64,000 bases of DNA, taken from NCBI RefSeq assembly GCF_001983165.1, contig NZ_MNPU01000003.1:124001-188000 (forward strand), written 5' to 3'. The notes under the pieces are model-generated. The model made no database searches, had not been told where the DNA came from, and saw only the letters and a list, made by a program, of their open reading frames with translations. The position numbers and the translations under genes are program-made. Each line of letters opens with the position of its first letter. Position 1 is the stretch's first letter. Below are positions 26,235-34,398 of this stretch, piece after piece. The DNA comes from Pseudomonas gessardii (GTDB taxonomy: Bacteria; Pseudomonadota; Gammaproteobacteria; Pseudomonadales; Pseudomonadaceae).

Positions 26235-26792
26235 GATTTCACCTTCCTTGGTGCGGCCGTTTGTTTTCGATGGTGCTGAAAAAGAGCTATTGCCCATGGA
26301 GCAGGCAGAGGTGTATTGGGTATAGCGTACCTTTGGCAAAATGCCATTAAGAAAACTATTTTGACCATACGGTGAACGTCATCAGCTAATAATAATTTCG
26401 CATCCACTTGATTTTATTGACTTAAGTCCAGGGCGCATGAAAATCATGCACGTGAGATGTTCATCTGAGGGACGTGATTGCGCGGCAGTGCGATCTTTCA
26501 AGTTGGCGGTAAGAAGCATTGGGGCGAAACGGGTGAAGTGGTGATTTTTCGCCTCTGTCATAGCCGCAAAATGTTTGTAGTGGCCTACCCACGGTCAGCA
26601 TGATCCGTACGATTACGTTAAGCACGTGCTTATGCCTGTCGAAGATCGTATCTCAGGAAGAGGTGTAATTCCTGTGTTCACACGTGATCAAGTTAACCGC
26701 AGTTACTTGACTGCAATTGCTACCGTTAGCAGGTTGGTTCCTGGAGTTACCGTTGACGTAAGATAAGTGCCTCGGATTAAGGAGAGTGATGG
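26235..26792. promoter_or_regulatory. Divergent control region between TcA and the AraC regulator
   Basis: About 560 bp separate the divergent toxin operon and regulator. Two perfect palindromes stand out: GACTTAAGTC (26419-26428) and TAAGCACGTGCTTA (26619-26632). Either may bind a regulator such as the adjacent AraC protein. I could not assign a reliable -35/-10 pair. The right part overlaps a possible gene remnant. Confidence 0.4.
26581..26766 (+). pseudogene. Possible C-terminal remnant of an unidentified gene
   Basis: After the TAG at 26578, 61 codons stay open to TAA 26764, with protein-like composition: HDPYDYVKHVLMPVEDRI, then GVIPVFTRDQVNRSYLTAI and VSRLVPGVTVDVR. There is no start codon with a ribosome-binding site. 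It could be the tail of a gene truncated during island rearrangement, or chance. I do not recognise the family. Confidence 0.3.
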
Positions 26793-27569
26793 ATGAACTC
26801 TAAGGCCCCCCAACCATTCTCTCTGGCTCTGCGCTCCTATTCTGGTCAGGTCGAGCTTCACGAACATGACTTTCATCAAATCGTCCTGCCCCAGTCCGGT
26901 TGCATGGAGATTGAGGTCGATGGACGCGGTGGCAAGGTCGATGCGAGCCAGGGCGTGGTGATCGCCTCCGGGGCCCGGCATACATTCCTCGCCAACACCC
27001 ATAACAGTTTCCTAGTGCTGGACGTATTGAGTCAGCGTGCCGACGTGCACAAAAGCACCGTACAGTTGCTTGACCCTCTCAATGAAAAACGCTTTTTTGC
27101 GGTCAGGCCCGATATTCGTCATTTGCTCGATTACGCAAGCAGCAATGGACCACGGTTGATCAGTTCGCCTACGATGGCTGAGTCATGGAGCCGGTTGCTG
27201 CTGGGTTCTTTATTGCAGCCAGAGGTTGCGCCGAACGATCCCGGGCAGTTTATCCTCGCCAGGGCATTGGCCTACATCGAACAGCACCTGAGTACGCCCA
27301 TGACGGTGTATGACATTGCCCGTAACGCTGGGACCAGCGAGCGGCGCTTGTATGTCCTGTTCGGGCGGCACCTGAAAATCACCCCGTTTACCCATATAGC
27401 GACCTTGCGCCTCAATCTGGCCATCGACCTGTTGCACCAGACCGCTCTGTCGATCACTGAGATTGCGCATCGCGCCGGTTACGCCGACCAGAGTGCACTG
27501 AGCCATGCCCTGAAGAAAGCCCGTAACCTGACCCCGGCCTCGGTGCGCAAGCAAGCGCGCGGCCACTAA
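26793..27569 (+). CDS. AraC-family transcriptional regulator
   Basis: A 258-residue regulator. The N-terminal half is a cupin-like sensor (HEHDFHQIVLPQSGCMEIEV near residues 23-42, then GVVIASGARHTF). The C-terminal half has two helix-turn-helix motifs, with TVYDIARNAGTSERRLYVLF (about 174-193) and ITEIAHRAGYADQSALSHAL (about 219-238), the normal AraC/XylS arrangement. AAGGAG lies about nine bases before the ATG. It is transcribed away from TcA, 100 bp before the EamA exporter and in the same direction, so it probably controls that exporter and might also control the toxin genes. The inducer is unknown. Confidence 0.9.
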   Translation: MNSKAPQPFSLALRSYSGQVELHEHDFHQIVLPQSGCMEIEVDGRGGKVDASQGVVIASGARHTFLANTHNSFLVLDVLSQRADVHKSTVQLLDPLNEKRFFAVRPDIRHLLDYASSNGPRLISSPTMAESWSRLLLGSLLQPEVAPNDPGQFILARALAYIEQHLSTPMTVYDIARNAGTSERRLYVLFGRHLKITPFTHIATLRLNLAIDLLHQTALSITEIAHRAGYADQSALSHALKKARNLTPASVRKQARGH

Positions 27570-27669
27570 AAGCAGCAGACTTGAACAATTTTTTAGCGGG
27601 CTTGATCAATACGTCCTCGTACAACCTATCTATTGTCCCCGCATCAGGATTATCCGCAGACGGGCTAGC

Positions 27670-28575
27670 ATGAACACGACTAACGCATCCAGCGCCATCA
27701 CCAAAAGCGCCGTAGGTGCCACTCTGATTGGAGTGATTGCGGTGTTCCTGTGGGCGTGTCTGGCGCTACTGACCACCTTGACAGCCGGAATCCCGGCCTT
27801 TCAGTTGCTGGCATCGAGTTTCGCCGTCGCGTTCGTGGCGAGTATCTGCATACTCGGCTTGCGTGGCGCTGGGGGGTTCAGCAGTTGGCGACAGCCCTGG
27901 TATGTATGGGCAACGGGGTTCGCCGGCATCTTCATTTACCACTCGTTGTATTTCTTTGCCCTGAAGACCGCACCGGCGGCTGAGGCCAGCCTGATTGCCT
28001 ACCTGTGGCCTCTATTGATCGTCCTGCTCTCAGGGTTTTCTACTGGCGAGTCGTTGCGCAAGCGCCAACTGCTAGGAGCCTTGCTCGGCCTGGCGGGGAC
28101 AGCCTTCATCATGCAACAGCGTGCCCAGGGTGAAAGCGTCGGCATGCCGCTTATCGGTTATGCCGCAGCCTTTGCCTGCGCGTGGGTCTGGTCGATCTAT
28201 TCGGTGGTCAACCGGCGTTTCAGTAATGTCTCAAGCAGCATCATCGGTGGTATTTGCGGCCTGATCGCAGTGGCTGGGCTGCTCTGCCACCTGGCTTTTG
28301 AAACCACGGTGCGGCCGGACGCAGGCCAATACGCAGCAATCATCGCCCTGGGGCTGGGCCCAGTGGGTCTGGCCTTCTTCGCCTGGGATCACGCGACCAA
28401 ACACGGAAACCTAGCGATGCTTGGCGCCCTGTCTTACCTGGCGCCGCTGGTCTCCACCCTACTGCTTATTGCCGTGGGGCAAAGCGATGCCAAGCCGATC
28501 CTGATAATTCCCGCAGTGCTGATCATCACGGGAGCTGTCATTGCCACTTTCCGGTCACGCAAGGCCTCGCGGTGA
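27670..28575 (+). CDS. EamA/DMT-family transporter
   Basis: A 301-residue membrane protein with about ten hydrophobic helices, made of two EamA repeats (roughly residues 18-145 and 155-290). Motifs typical of drug/metabolite transporters are SLYFFALKTAPAAEASLIAY near the end of the first repeat and GLGPVGLAFFAWDHATKHGN in the second. The layout resembles YddG-type amino-acid exporters, but the substrate cannot be read. It is the last gene before tRNA remnant B, whose shared sequence begins only seven bases after the stop codon, so it lies at the right edge of the presumed island. It is probably under control of the preceding AraC gene. Confidence 0.88.
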   Translation: MNTTNASSAITKSAVGATLIGVIAVFLWACLALLTTLTAGIPAFQLLASSFAVAFVASICILGLRGAGGFSSWRQPWYVWATGFAGIFIYHSLYFFALKTAPAAEASLIAYLWPLLIVLLSGFSTGESLRKRQLLGALLGLAGTAFIMQQRAQGESVGMPLIGYAAAFACAWVWSIYSVVNRRFSNVSSSIIGGICGLIAVAGLLCHLAFETTVRPDAGQYAAIIALGLGPVGLAFFAWDHATKHGNLAMLGALSYLAPLVSTLLLIAVGQSDAKPILIIPAVLIITGAVIATFRSRKASR

Positions 28576-28582
28576 TATCGAC

Positions 28583-28734
28583 CTGGACTCTCGTTGAACC
28601 GAGCACCGCTGGAGCTCAAGTAAAGACTAGCTTAGAAAAATCCAGAGTGAAATTTTTGAGTCTTTCAAGAAGTATGAAAAAGGAGATGGGGGGCTAGGGG
28701 GCGAGTGTTTGAATCACTCCGTCCCGACCATATT
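28583..28734 (+). repeat. Direct repeat B: tRNA-Pro(GGG) 3' end, probable att site
   Basis: The second copy of the 152 bp repeat at 5852-6003. The tRNA part is slightly degenerate: the T-loop reads TTTGAAT instead of TTCGAAT, and the arm preceding it has T-to-G changes. The acceptor strand CGTCCCG-ACCA is intact. The 22.7 kb between the two copies contains the toxin locus. No integrase gene adjoins this copy. Confidence 0.82.
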
Positions 28735-28756
28735 TTCTGAGTAAAGCCAGATGCTT

Positions 28757-28784
28757 AAGCCGATCAGCCAGATCGGCTTTTTTG
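28757..28784 (+). terminator. Rho-independent terminator after tRNA remnant B
   Basis: AAGCCGATC pairs perfectly with GATCGGCTT across AGCCA, followed by a run of Ts. It is 28 bases after the tRNA CCA and is probably the original tRNA-Pro terminator of the chromosome. Confidence 0.85.
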
Positions 28785-28903
28785 TGCCTGCGCAAAACCT
28801 GCCAAACCATTCCTATAGCCCGCACAGATAAGGTGGGCGGCCAAACACACCTCCCCAACTCTGTTATCGTGGCGCCCCTCTGAACGCAAGGAAGCACTCA
28901 CCC

Positions 28904-29230
28904 ATGGATTTTTGGCACCCTCTGGCAATCACCCTCCTGCTGGTGGCTGGCACTCAGGCGGTGGCCGCCGAAAACAATAACCCGTTCCAGGCGGCGCTTA
29001 TGCTCACCTCGGTAGCGCCCTTTGTGATCACCTCGGGAGCCACTGCGGGAACCTTATATATCCCAGAGCTTTTCAAATCGTCCAAAAGTGACGCGCTGTC
29101 GTTTATTGGTTCCGATAGCGAGATCCGTGGTGCGCAGTTTGAGCAGGCGTGCAGGTATTACCGTTCGGCCTACAAGCCAGCGCTGATGTCTGACGCGCAA
29201 CTGGCCCTGGCGATTGCCGCCGCAGGTTGA
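28904..29230 (+). CDS. DUF2388-type small exported protein
   Basis: A 108-residue protein with a signal peptide (about residues 1-22, ending TQAVAA). The C-terminal half has the family pattern SEIRGAQFEQACRYYRSA followed by MSDAQLALAIAAAG, matching Pseudomonas DUF2388 proteins, whose function is unknown. The length and the position of the signal peptide fit the family. A GGAAG site precedes the ATG. It is the first gene right of tRNA remnant B, so it probably marks the return to core chromosome. It faces the 3' end of mexD. Confidence 0.75.
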   Translation: MDFWHPLAITLLLVAGTQAVAAENNNPFQAALMLTSVAPFVITSGATAGTLYIPELFKSSKSDALSFIGSDSEIRGAQFEQACRYYRSAYKPALMSDAQLALAIAAAG

Positions 29231-29309
29231 CGTCGGCTACACCACCGCCAGGGAACCACCGAGCCCCTGCGAGGCTGCGACAGTTCCCACAGTTGATTTT
29301 CGTTATCCC

Positions 29310-32300
29310 TTACTCCTTGACCCGCGTGGCTGGCAGTGTGTTGTCACCCTGATGGGGGGCCGATTTTGGCTTGAGCATCGACAGCACCCAGACAAAGAAC
29401 ACCGGCACAAAAATCACCCCCAATACCGTCGCGCTGAGCATCCCGCCGACCACGCCGGTGCCGATGGCGCGTTGGCTGGCAGCACCCGCGCCGGTGGCGA
29501 TGGCCAGGGGCACCACGCCGAGGATGAAGGCCATGGAGGTCATGACGATGGGGCGAAAGCGCAGGCGCGCGGCTTCGATGGCGGCATCGCGCAAGGAGTA
29601 GCCCTGGGCCCACAGGTCCTTGGCAAACTCGACGATCAGGATCGCATTCTTGGCCCCCAGGCCAATGATGGTGATCAGCCCGACCTTGAAGTACACGTCG
29701 TTGGGCATGCCCAGGCTGGTCACGGCCAGCACCGAGCCGAGGGCGCCCACCGGTACGATCAGCATCACCACAAAGGGGATGGCCCAGCTTTCATACAGCG
29801 CCACCAGCAGCAGGAACACCACCACGAAGGCCAGCGCAAACAGCTGCAAGGCCTGGCCGCTGGCGATCTTTTCCTGGTAGGACAAACCGGTCCATTCATA
29901 GCCGATGCCCGCCGGCAATTCCGACACCAGGCGCTCGATCTCGGCCATGGCTTGCCCGGTGCTGACGCCGGGCGGGGCATCGCCGGCAATACGGATCGAC
30001 GGGTAGCCGTTATAGCGGGCAATCTGCACCGGGCCTTGTTCCCACTGGGTGCTGACAAAGGCACTCATGGGCACCAGGGCCCCGAGGTTATTGGGGAGGA
30101 ACAGCTTGAGCACGCTGTCCGGCGTCATCCGGTCGCGCTGGTCGGCCTGTACCACCACCCGCTGTTGACGCCCGGCATTGGCAAAGTCATTGACCACCGC
30201 CGAACCGAACGCGGTGGACAGGGTGCTGTTGATCGCATCAAACCCCACCCCCAGGGCCTCGGCTTTTTCCCGGTCGATGGTCAGGCGCAATTGCGGGGCC
30301 TCGGCCAGGCCTTCCATCATGGCGTAGAGGATCTTTGGGTTGCCGTTGGCCTGGCTCAGCAACTGGTCCCGTGCCGCCAGCAAGGCTTCGCGGCCCAGGC
30401 CTGCACGGTCCTGCAGGCGCAGGGAGAAGCCCCCGGAGTTACCCATGCCGTCGATGGGCGGTGGGCTCACCGCCATGATTGCGCCGTCGCTGGGGTTGGC
30501 AAAGTGTTGATTGACCCCGGCGGTTTCGGCTTCGGCAGATTGGTCATCGCCGCGCAGTGACCAGTCCTTGAGGGTCGGGAAAGCCAGGCCGGCGTTTTCG
30601 CCCATCCCGGAGAAGCTGAAGCCCAGTACCAGGAAGGTGCTGGCGACCGCCTCGCGGGAGGCCAGGAACTGTTCCAGTTCCTGGCCGGTGGCCGAGGTCC
30701 GTTCCCGCGAGGCGCCGGGTGGCAGTTGCACGTCAACGATCATATAGCCCTGGTCTTCCACGGGCACAAAGGACTCCGGCAGGCGCAGGTAGGTAAAGCC
30801 CAGCAGGGCCACCAGCCCCAGGTACACCAGCATCACCCGCCCGGTGCGTTTGACCAGGTGATGATTGAGCGCGCTGTAGCGGTCGGTGAGGCGCCCGAAC
30901 AGGCGGTTGAAGGCGCCAAAGAACCCGCGTTTCTCATGATGCCCCTCGGCCACGGGCTTGAGCAGGGTCGCGCACAGGGCCGGGGTGAAGGTCAGGGCGA
31001 GGAAGCCGGAGAACAGAATCGACACCGCCAGGGTCAGGGAAAACTGCTGGTAGATGACCCCCACCGAGCCAGCCATGAAGGCCAGGGGCAGGAACACCGC
31101 CGACAGCACCATGGTAATCCCGATGATCGCCCCCGACACCTGGCCCATGGCCTTGACCGTCGCGGCGGCTGGCGACAGGCCCTCATCGGCCATGATCCGC
31201 TCGACGTTTTCCACCACCACAATGGCGTCGTCCACCAGGATGCCGATGGCCAGCACCATGCCGAACATGGTCATCATGTTCACCGAGAAGCCCAGCAGGT
31301 ACATCACCATCAGCGTGCCCAGCAGGCACACCGGCACCACGATGCTGGGGATCAGGGTATAGCGCACGTTCTGCAGGAACAGGAACATCACCAGGAACAC
31401 CAGGACCATGGCCTCGACCAGGGTATAGATCACCTTTTCAATGGCTACGTCGACAAACCGCGAGGTGTCATACGGCACCGAGAATTCGACGTTGGGCGCA
31501 AAATTGACTGACAACTCCTGCAGGCGCTCCTTGACCGCACTGGCGGTCTTCAGCGCATTGGCCCCCGGCGACAATTGCACCGCTGCCCCCACTGCCGGCT
31601 TGCCATTGAGGCGCGTGGTGAAGTTGTAGTCCTGGCTGCCGACCTCGATCCTCGCCACATCGGCCAGGGTCACCTTGGAACCATCCTGATTGGCGCGCAG
31701 CACAATGCGCCCAAATTCCTCGGGGTTGTCCAGGGTGCCCTTGACCGCCAGGGTCGCGGTCAATTCCTGGCCGACGGCGCCCGGCGAGCTGCCGAAGCTG
31801 CCTGCGGGCACCTGGACGTTCTGCGCGCTGATGGCCCGGCTCACATCGTCGATGGACAAGCCGTAGCCCACCAGGCTTTGCGGATCGAGCCAGATGCGCA
31901 TGGCGGCTTCCGCGGCAAAGAATTGCAGCTTGCCCACGCCTTCGACCCGGCGGATTTCGTTGTTGATATTGCGCGCCGCGTAGTCGGCCAACAGGGTCGT
32001 ATCCTGATCGCCCGTGTCCTCCTTGTAGCTCAGGGCGTAGATCAGCAGAAAGCCCGCACTGGTCTGCTCCACCTGGATCCCCTGGCTGAGCACCGCCTGG
32101 GGCATGCGCGCCTCGGCTTTTTTCAGGCGGTTCTGGACCTCGACCTGGGCCATGTCCGGTTGGGTGCCGGGCTTGAAGGTCACGACGATTTCCGCCATGC
32201 CGTTGGAGTTGCTGGTGGAGTCGAAGTAGAGCAGGCCCTTGGCGCCATTGAGTTCTTCCTCGATGACACTGGTCACCGAATCCACCAGCACCTTGGCCGA

Positions 32301-32456
32301 CGCCCCGGGGTAGGTGGCGGTGACGGTGATTTGCGGCGGGGCGACACTCGGGTATTGGGCCACCGGCAGGGCCGGGATGATCAGCAGCCCGGCCATGGAG
32401 ATAAATAACGCAATGACCCAGGCAAACTTGGGGCGCTTGATAAAAAACACAGACAT
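29310..32456 (-). CDS. mexD: RND multidrug efflux transporter MexD
   Basis: A 1048-residue inner-membrane proton-drug antiporter of the HAE1 family, at the usual full length. It begins MSVFFIKRPKFAWVIALF and has the family blocks GASAKVLVDSVTSVIEEELN, GMVLAIGILVDDAIVVVENV (helix 4 with the proton-relay Asp pair) and GLGAKNAILIVEFAKDL (helix 10 with Lys). From memory it follows P. aeruginosa MexD more closely than MexB or MexF across the whole length. It starts 30 bases after mexC and is surely co-transcribed. Expected substrates are quinolones, macrolides and other amphiphilic drugs. No outer-membrane oprJ gene follows. Confidence 0.92.
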   Translation of the reverse strand: MSVFFIKRPKFAWVIALFISMAGLLIIPALPVAQYPSVAPPQITVTATYPGASAKVLVDSVTSVIEEELNGAKGLLYFDSTSNSNGMAEIVVTFKPGTQPDMAQVEVQNRLKKAEARMPQAVLSQGIQVEQTSAGFLLIYALSYKEDTGDQDTTLLADYAARNINNEIRRVEGVGKLQFFAAEAAMRIWLDPQSLVGYGLSIDDVSRAISAQNVQVPAGSFGSSPGAVGQELTATLAVKGTLDNPEEFGRIVLRANQDGSKVTLADVARIEVGSQDYNFTTRLNGKPAVGAAVQLSPGANALKTASAVKERLQELSVNFAPNVEFSVPYDTSRFVDVAIEKVIYTLVEAMVLVFLVMFLFLQNVRYTLIPSIVVPVCLLGTLMVMYLLGFSVNMMTMFGMVLAIGILVDDAIVVVENVERIMADEGLSPAAATVKAMGQVSGAIIGITMVLSAVFLPLAFMAGSVGVIYQQFSLTLAVSILFSGFLALTFTPALCATLLKPVAEGHHEKRGFFGAFNRLFGRLTDRYSALNHHLVKRTGRVMLVYLGLVALLGFTYLRLPESFVPVEDQGYMIVDVQLPPGASRERTSATGQELEQFLASREAVASTFLVLGFSFSGMGENAGLAFPTLKDWSLRGDDQSAEAETAGVNQHFANPSDGAIMAVSPPPIDGMGNSGGFSLRLQDRAGLGREALLAARDQLLSQANGNPKILYAMMEGLAEAPQLRLTIDREKAEALGVGFDAINSTLSTAFGSAVVNDFANAGRQQRVVVQADQRDRMTPDSVLKLFLPNNLGALVPMSAFVSTQWEQGPVQIARYNGYPSIRIAGDAPPGVSTGQAMAEIERLVSELPAGIGYEWTGLSYQEKIASGQALQLFALAFVVVFLLLVALYESWAIPFVVMLIVPVGALGSVLAVTSLGMPNDVYFKVGLITIIGLGAKNAILIVEFAKDLWAQGYSLRDAAIEAARLRFRPIVMTSMAFILGVVPLAIATGAGAASQRAIGTGVVGGMLSATVLGVIFVPVFFVWVLSMLKPKSAPHQGDNTLPATRVKE

Positions 32457-32486
32457 GGTGAGACCTCGAACGCGGTGATGCCGGGC

Positions 32487-33647
32487 TTACTGGCGTGCTG
32501 CTTGTTGTTGGGCAGTGGGGGCTGCGGGGGCTTTAAGCACCACTTTGTCACCCGGGGCGAGGCCGGCCTGGCCGCCGATAATCACCCGGTCACCGGCCTC
32601 CAGGCCCTGGGTGATCTGCCAGCGTTGGCCCTGCATGGCGCCGGTTTGGACGGCGCGTGGGCTGACACGGTCGTCGGCATCCACCACCAGCACCTGGGCC
32701 TGGCCGTCGCTGCCGCGCTGCACGGCGCGCTGGGGCACGAGCAAGGCTTGCTGGTCGGTGCCCTGGGGCACGTTCACGCGCACATACATGCCCGGCAACA
32801 ACACCCCTTCAGGGTTGCTGAAGCGCCCGCGCAACGACACCTGGCCGGTGCCACGGTCTACTGCAATATCAGAGAACAACAGCGTGCCCTGGCTGTGGTA
32901 GTCGGTGCCTTCGACCAGCAGTGATAGCTGCGACGGGTCGCCCGCCGACAGGCTGCCGTGCTTGAGGGCCTGGCGCAGTTTCAGCGCCTGGGCCACCGGC
33001 TGGGTGAAGTCGGCGTAGATCGGGTCCAGTTGCTGGATGCTAGCCATCAATGTCGCTTCGCCTTGGCCGACCAGGGCGCCCTCGGTCACCAGGGCGCGGC
33101 CGATACGCCCGGAGATCGGCGCGCGGACGGTGGCGTAGCCCAGGTTCAAACCGGCGGTTTCCAGGTCGGCCCGTGCCGATTGCTGGGCGGCCTGGCTGCT
33201 TTTCAGGGCGGCGCGGGCGGTGTCGAGGTCCTGGCGGCTGATGGCTTCGACGTCGGCCAGTTGTTCATAGCGCTTGACCTTGGCCTGGTTCTCGAACAAC
33301 TGCGCCTCGATCCGTGCCAGCTCGCCCTGGGCCCGTGACGCAGCAGCCTTGAGGGGCGCGGGGTCGATCTGGAACAGCAGGTCGCCGGCCTTGATCTCGG
33401 CGCCTTCCTCGAAGTGGCGCCGCAACACGATCCCGGCCACCCGGGCCCGCACCTGCGCCACCCGGACCGGCTCGATACGCCCGGGCAGTTCCGTGGACAG
33501 GGAGAAGGCCTCGGGGGCGACAGTCACGGTCTCCACTTCCCGGGGCGGCGGGGCCGTTTCGGGCTGGTCGGGGGCGCCACAGCCGGCGAGGCCGACAAGG
33601 GCCACTGCGGCAAAGCTGAAAATACGCAGGTCGCGCAAAGCGTTCAT
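32487..33647 (-). CDS. mexC: RND efflux periplasmic adaptor MexC
   Basis: A 386-residue membrane-fusion protein linking the inner-membrane pump to an outer-membrane channel. The N-terminus is a lipoprotein signal with a lipobox (VGLAGCG, Cys near 23). The lipoyl-like segment GRIEPVRVAQVRARVAGIVL and its partner YATVRAPISGRIGRALV flank an alpha-helical hairpin (about 100-165). A beta-barrel domain and C-terminal region follow, ending with a Gln/Ala-rich tail. It is the first gene of the mexCD operon, preceded by a promoter carrying a perfect inverted repeat and transcribed divergently from nfxB. Confidence 0.92.
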   Translation of the reverse strand: MNALRDLRIFSFAAVALVGLAGCGAPDQPETAPPPREVETVTVAPEAFSLSTELPGRIEPVRVAQVRARVAGIVLRRHFEEGAEIKAGDLLFQIDPAPLKAAASRAQGELARIEAQLFENQAKVKRYEQLADVEAISRQDLDTARAALKSSQAAQQSARADLETAGLNLGYATVRAPISGRIGRALVTEGALVGQGEATLMASIQQLDPIYADFTQPVAQALKLRQALKHGSLSAGDPSQLSLLVEGTDYHSQGTLLFSDIAVDRGTGQVSLRGRFSNPEGVLLPGMYVRVNVPQGTDQQALLVPQRAVQRGSDGQAQVLVVDADDRVSPRAVQTGAMQGQRWQITQGLEAGDRVIIGGQAGLAPGDKVVLKAPAAPTAQQQAARQ

Positions 33648-33683
33648 GTGTCACCTGGAGGCTAGGTCTGGAAAGGTGCGCAT

Positions 33684-33721
33684 GATATATAGCTGCCCCT
33701 ATTGAGACAATATCGTCTCAA
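33684..33721 (-). promoter_or_regulatory. mexCD promoter with probable NfxB operator
   Basis: On the minus strand a -35-like TTGTCT is followed after 17 bases by TATCAT. The inverted repeat TTGAGAC-N6-GTCTCAA (33702-33721) overlaps the -35 element, a position suited to repression. NfxB encoded next door is the natural candidate to bind it; that is inference. Confidence 0.6.
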
Positions 33722-33819
33722 AAGATTCTTTTGTGTTTAAAAATGTCATTTTCCTTGAGGTCGGGGGGATTTTCGGCACAATGCCTTCCACTTCACGCCC
33801 AACCAATGAGCCAGTTGCC

Positions 33820-34398
33820 ATGTCTTCGCCCGCTCCCAACGAAAAACTTCTCAAGGCCCTGGCCGTTGCCATCGTTGACCATCCCCGGGCCACGCTCCAG
33901 GAACTGGCGCGCGCGGCCGGCATCAGCAAGGCCACGCTGCACCGCTTCTGCGGCACGCGGGAAAACCTGATCGAGATGCTGTTGGCGTACTCGCGCGAGG
34001 TCATGCAGCAGGTGGTCGACGACTCGGACCTTGTGCGCGCAGCACCGGCCGAGGCCCTACGGGACTTGATCGACAAGCACCTGGCGCACCGTGAGTGGGT
34101 GTTGTTCATGGTGTTCCAGTACCGGCCGGACACCTTGAACAACCATGGTTGGCAAGCGTACCTCAGCGTTTTGGACCGCTTCTTCCTGCAAGGGCAGCAG
34201 GCTGGGGTGTTTCGCATCGATATCGCGGCGGCGGTGATGACCGAGCTGTTTACATCGCTACTGTGTGGCCTGGTCGAGGCGGAGCGCCTGGGCCGCGCCG
34301 CGCCGGCGGGAACGGCCTGGGTGATGGAGCAGATGTTCCTGCATGGGGTAACGGCCGCGCAGCCGCACTCAGCGTTGTCGCAGGGTCTGCGAGGGTAG
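33820..34398 (+). CDS. nfxB: NfxB-like TetR-type repressor of mexCD
   Basis: A 192-residue regulator. The N-terminal DNA-binding domain reads LLKALAVAIVDHPRATLQEL and AGISKATLHRFCGTRENLI, and the C-terminal part has WVLFMVFQYRPDTL, FFLQGQQAGVFRID and VMEQMFLHG. These blocks correspond one by one to P. aeruginosa NfxB, which represses mexCD-oprJ. The length also fits if translation starts at ATG 33820; ATG 33781 and an earlier GTG would add residues not expected for the family. It is divergent from mexC. Its last 30 bases overlap the 3' end of the convergent AraC gene. Confidence 0.9.
   Translation: MSSPAPNEKLLKALAVAIVDHPRATLQELARAAGISKATLHRFCGTRENLIEMLLAYSREVMQQVVDDSDLVRAAPAEALRDLIDKHLAHREWVLFMVFQYRPDTLNNHGWQAYLSVLDRFFLQGQQAGVFRIDIAAAVMTELFTSLLCGLVEAERLGRAAPAGTAWVMEQMFLHGVTAAQPHSALSQGLRG

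Noticed and set aside
29214..30560. Long open frame on the plus strand, His/Gln/Gly-rich
   Set aside because: It lies antisense to mexD, has biased composition typical of GC-rich shadow frames, and shows no family motif.
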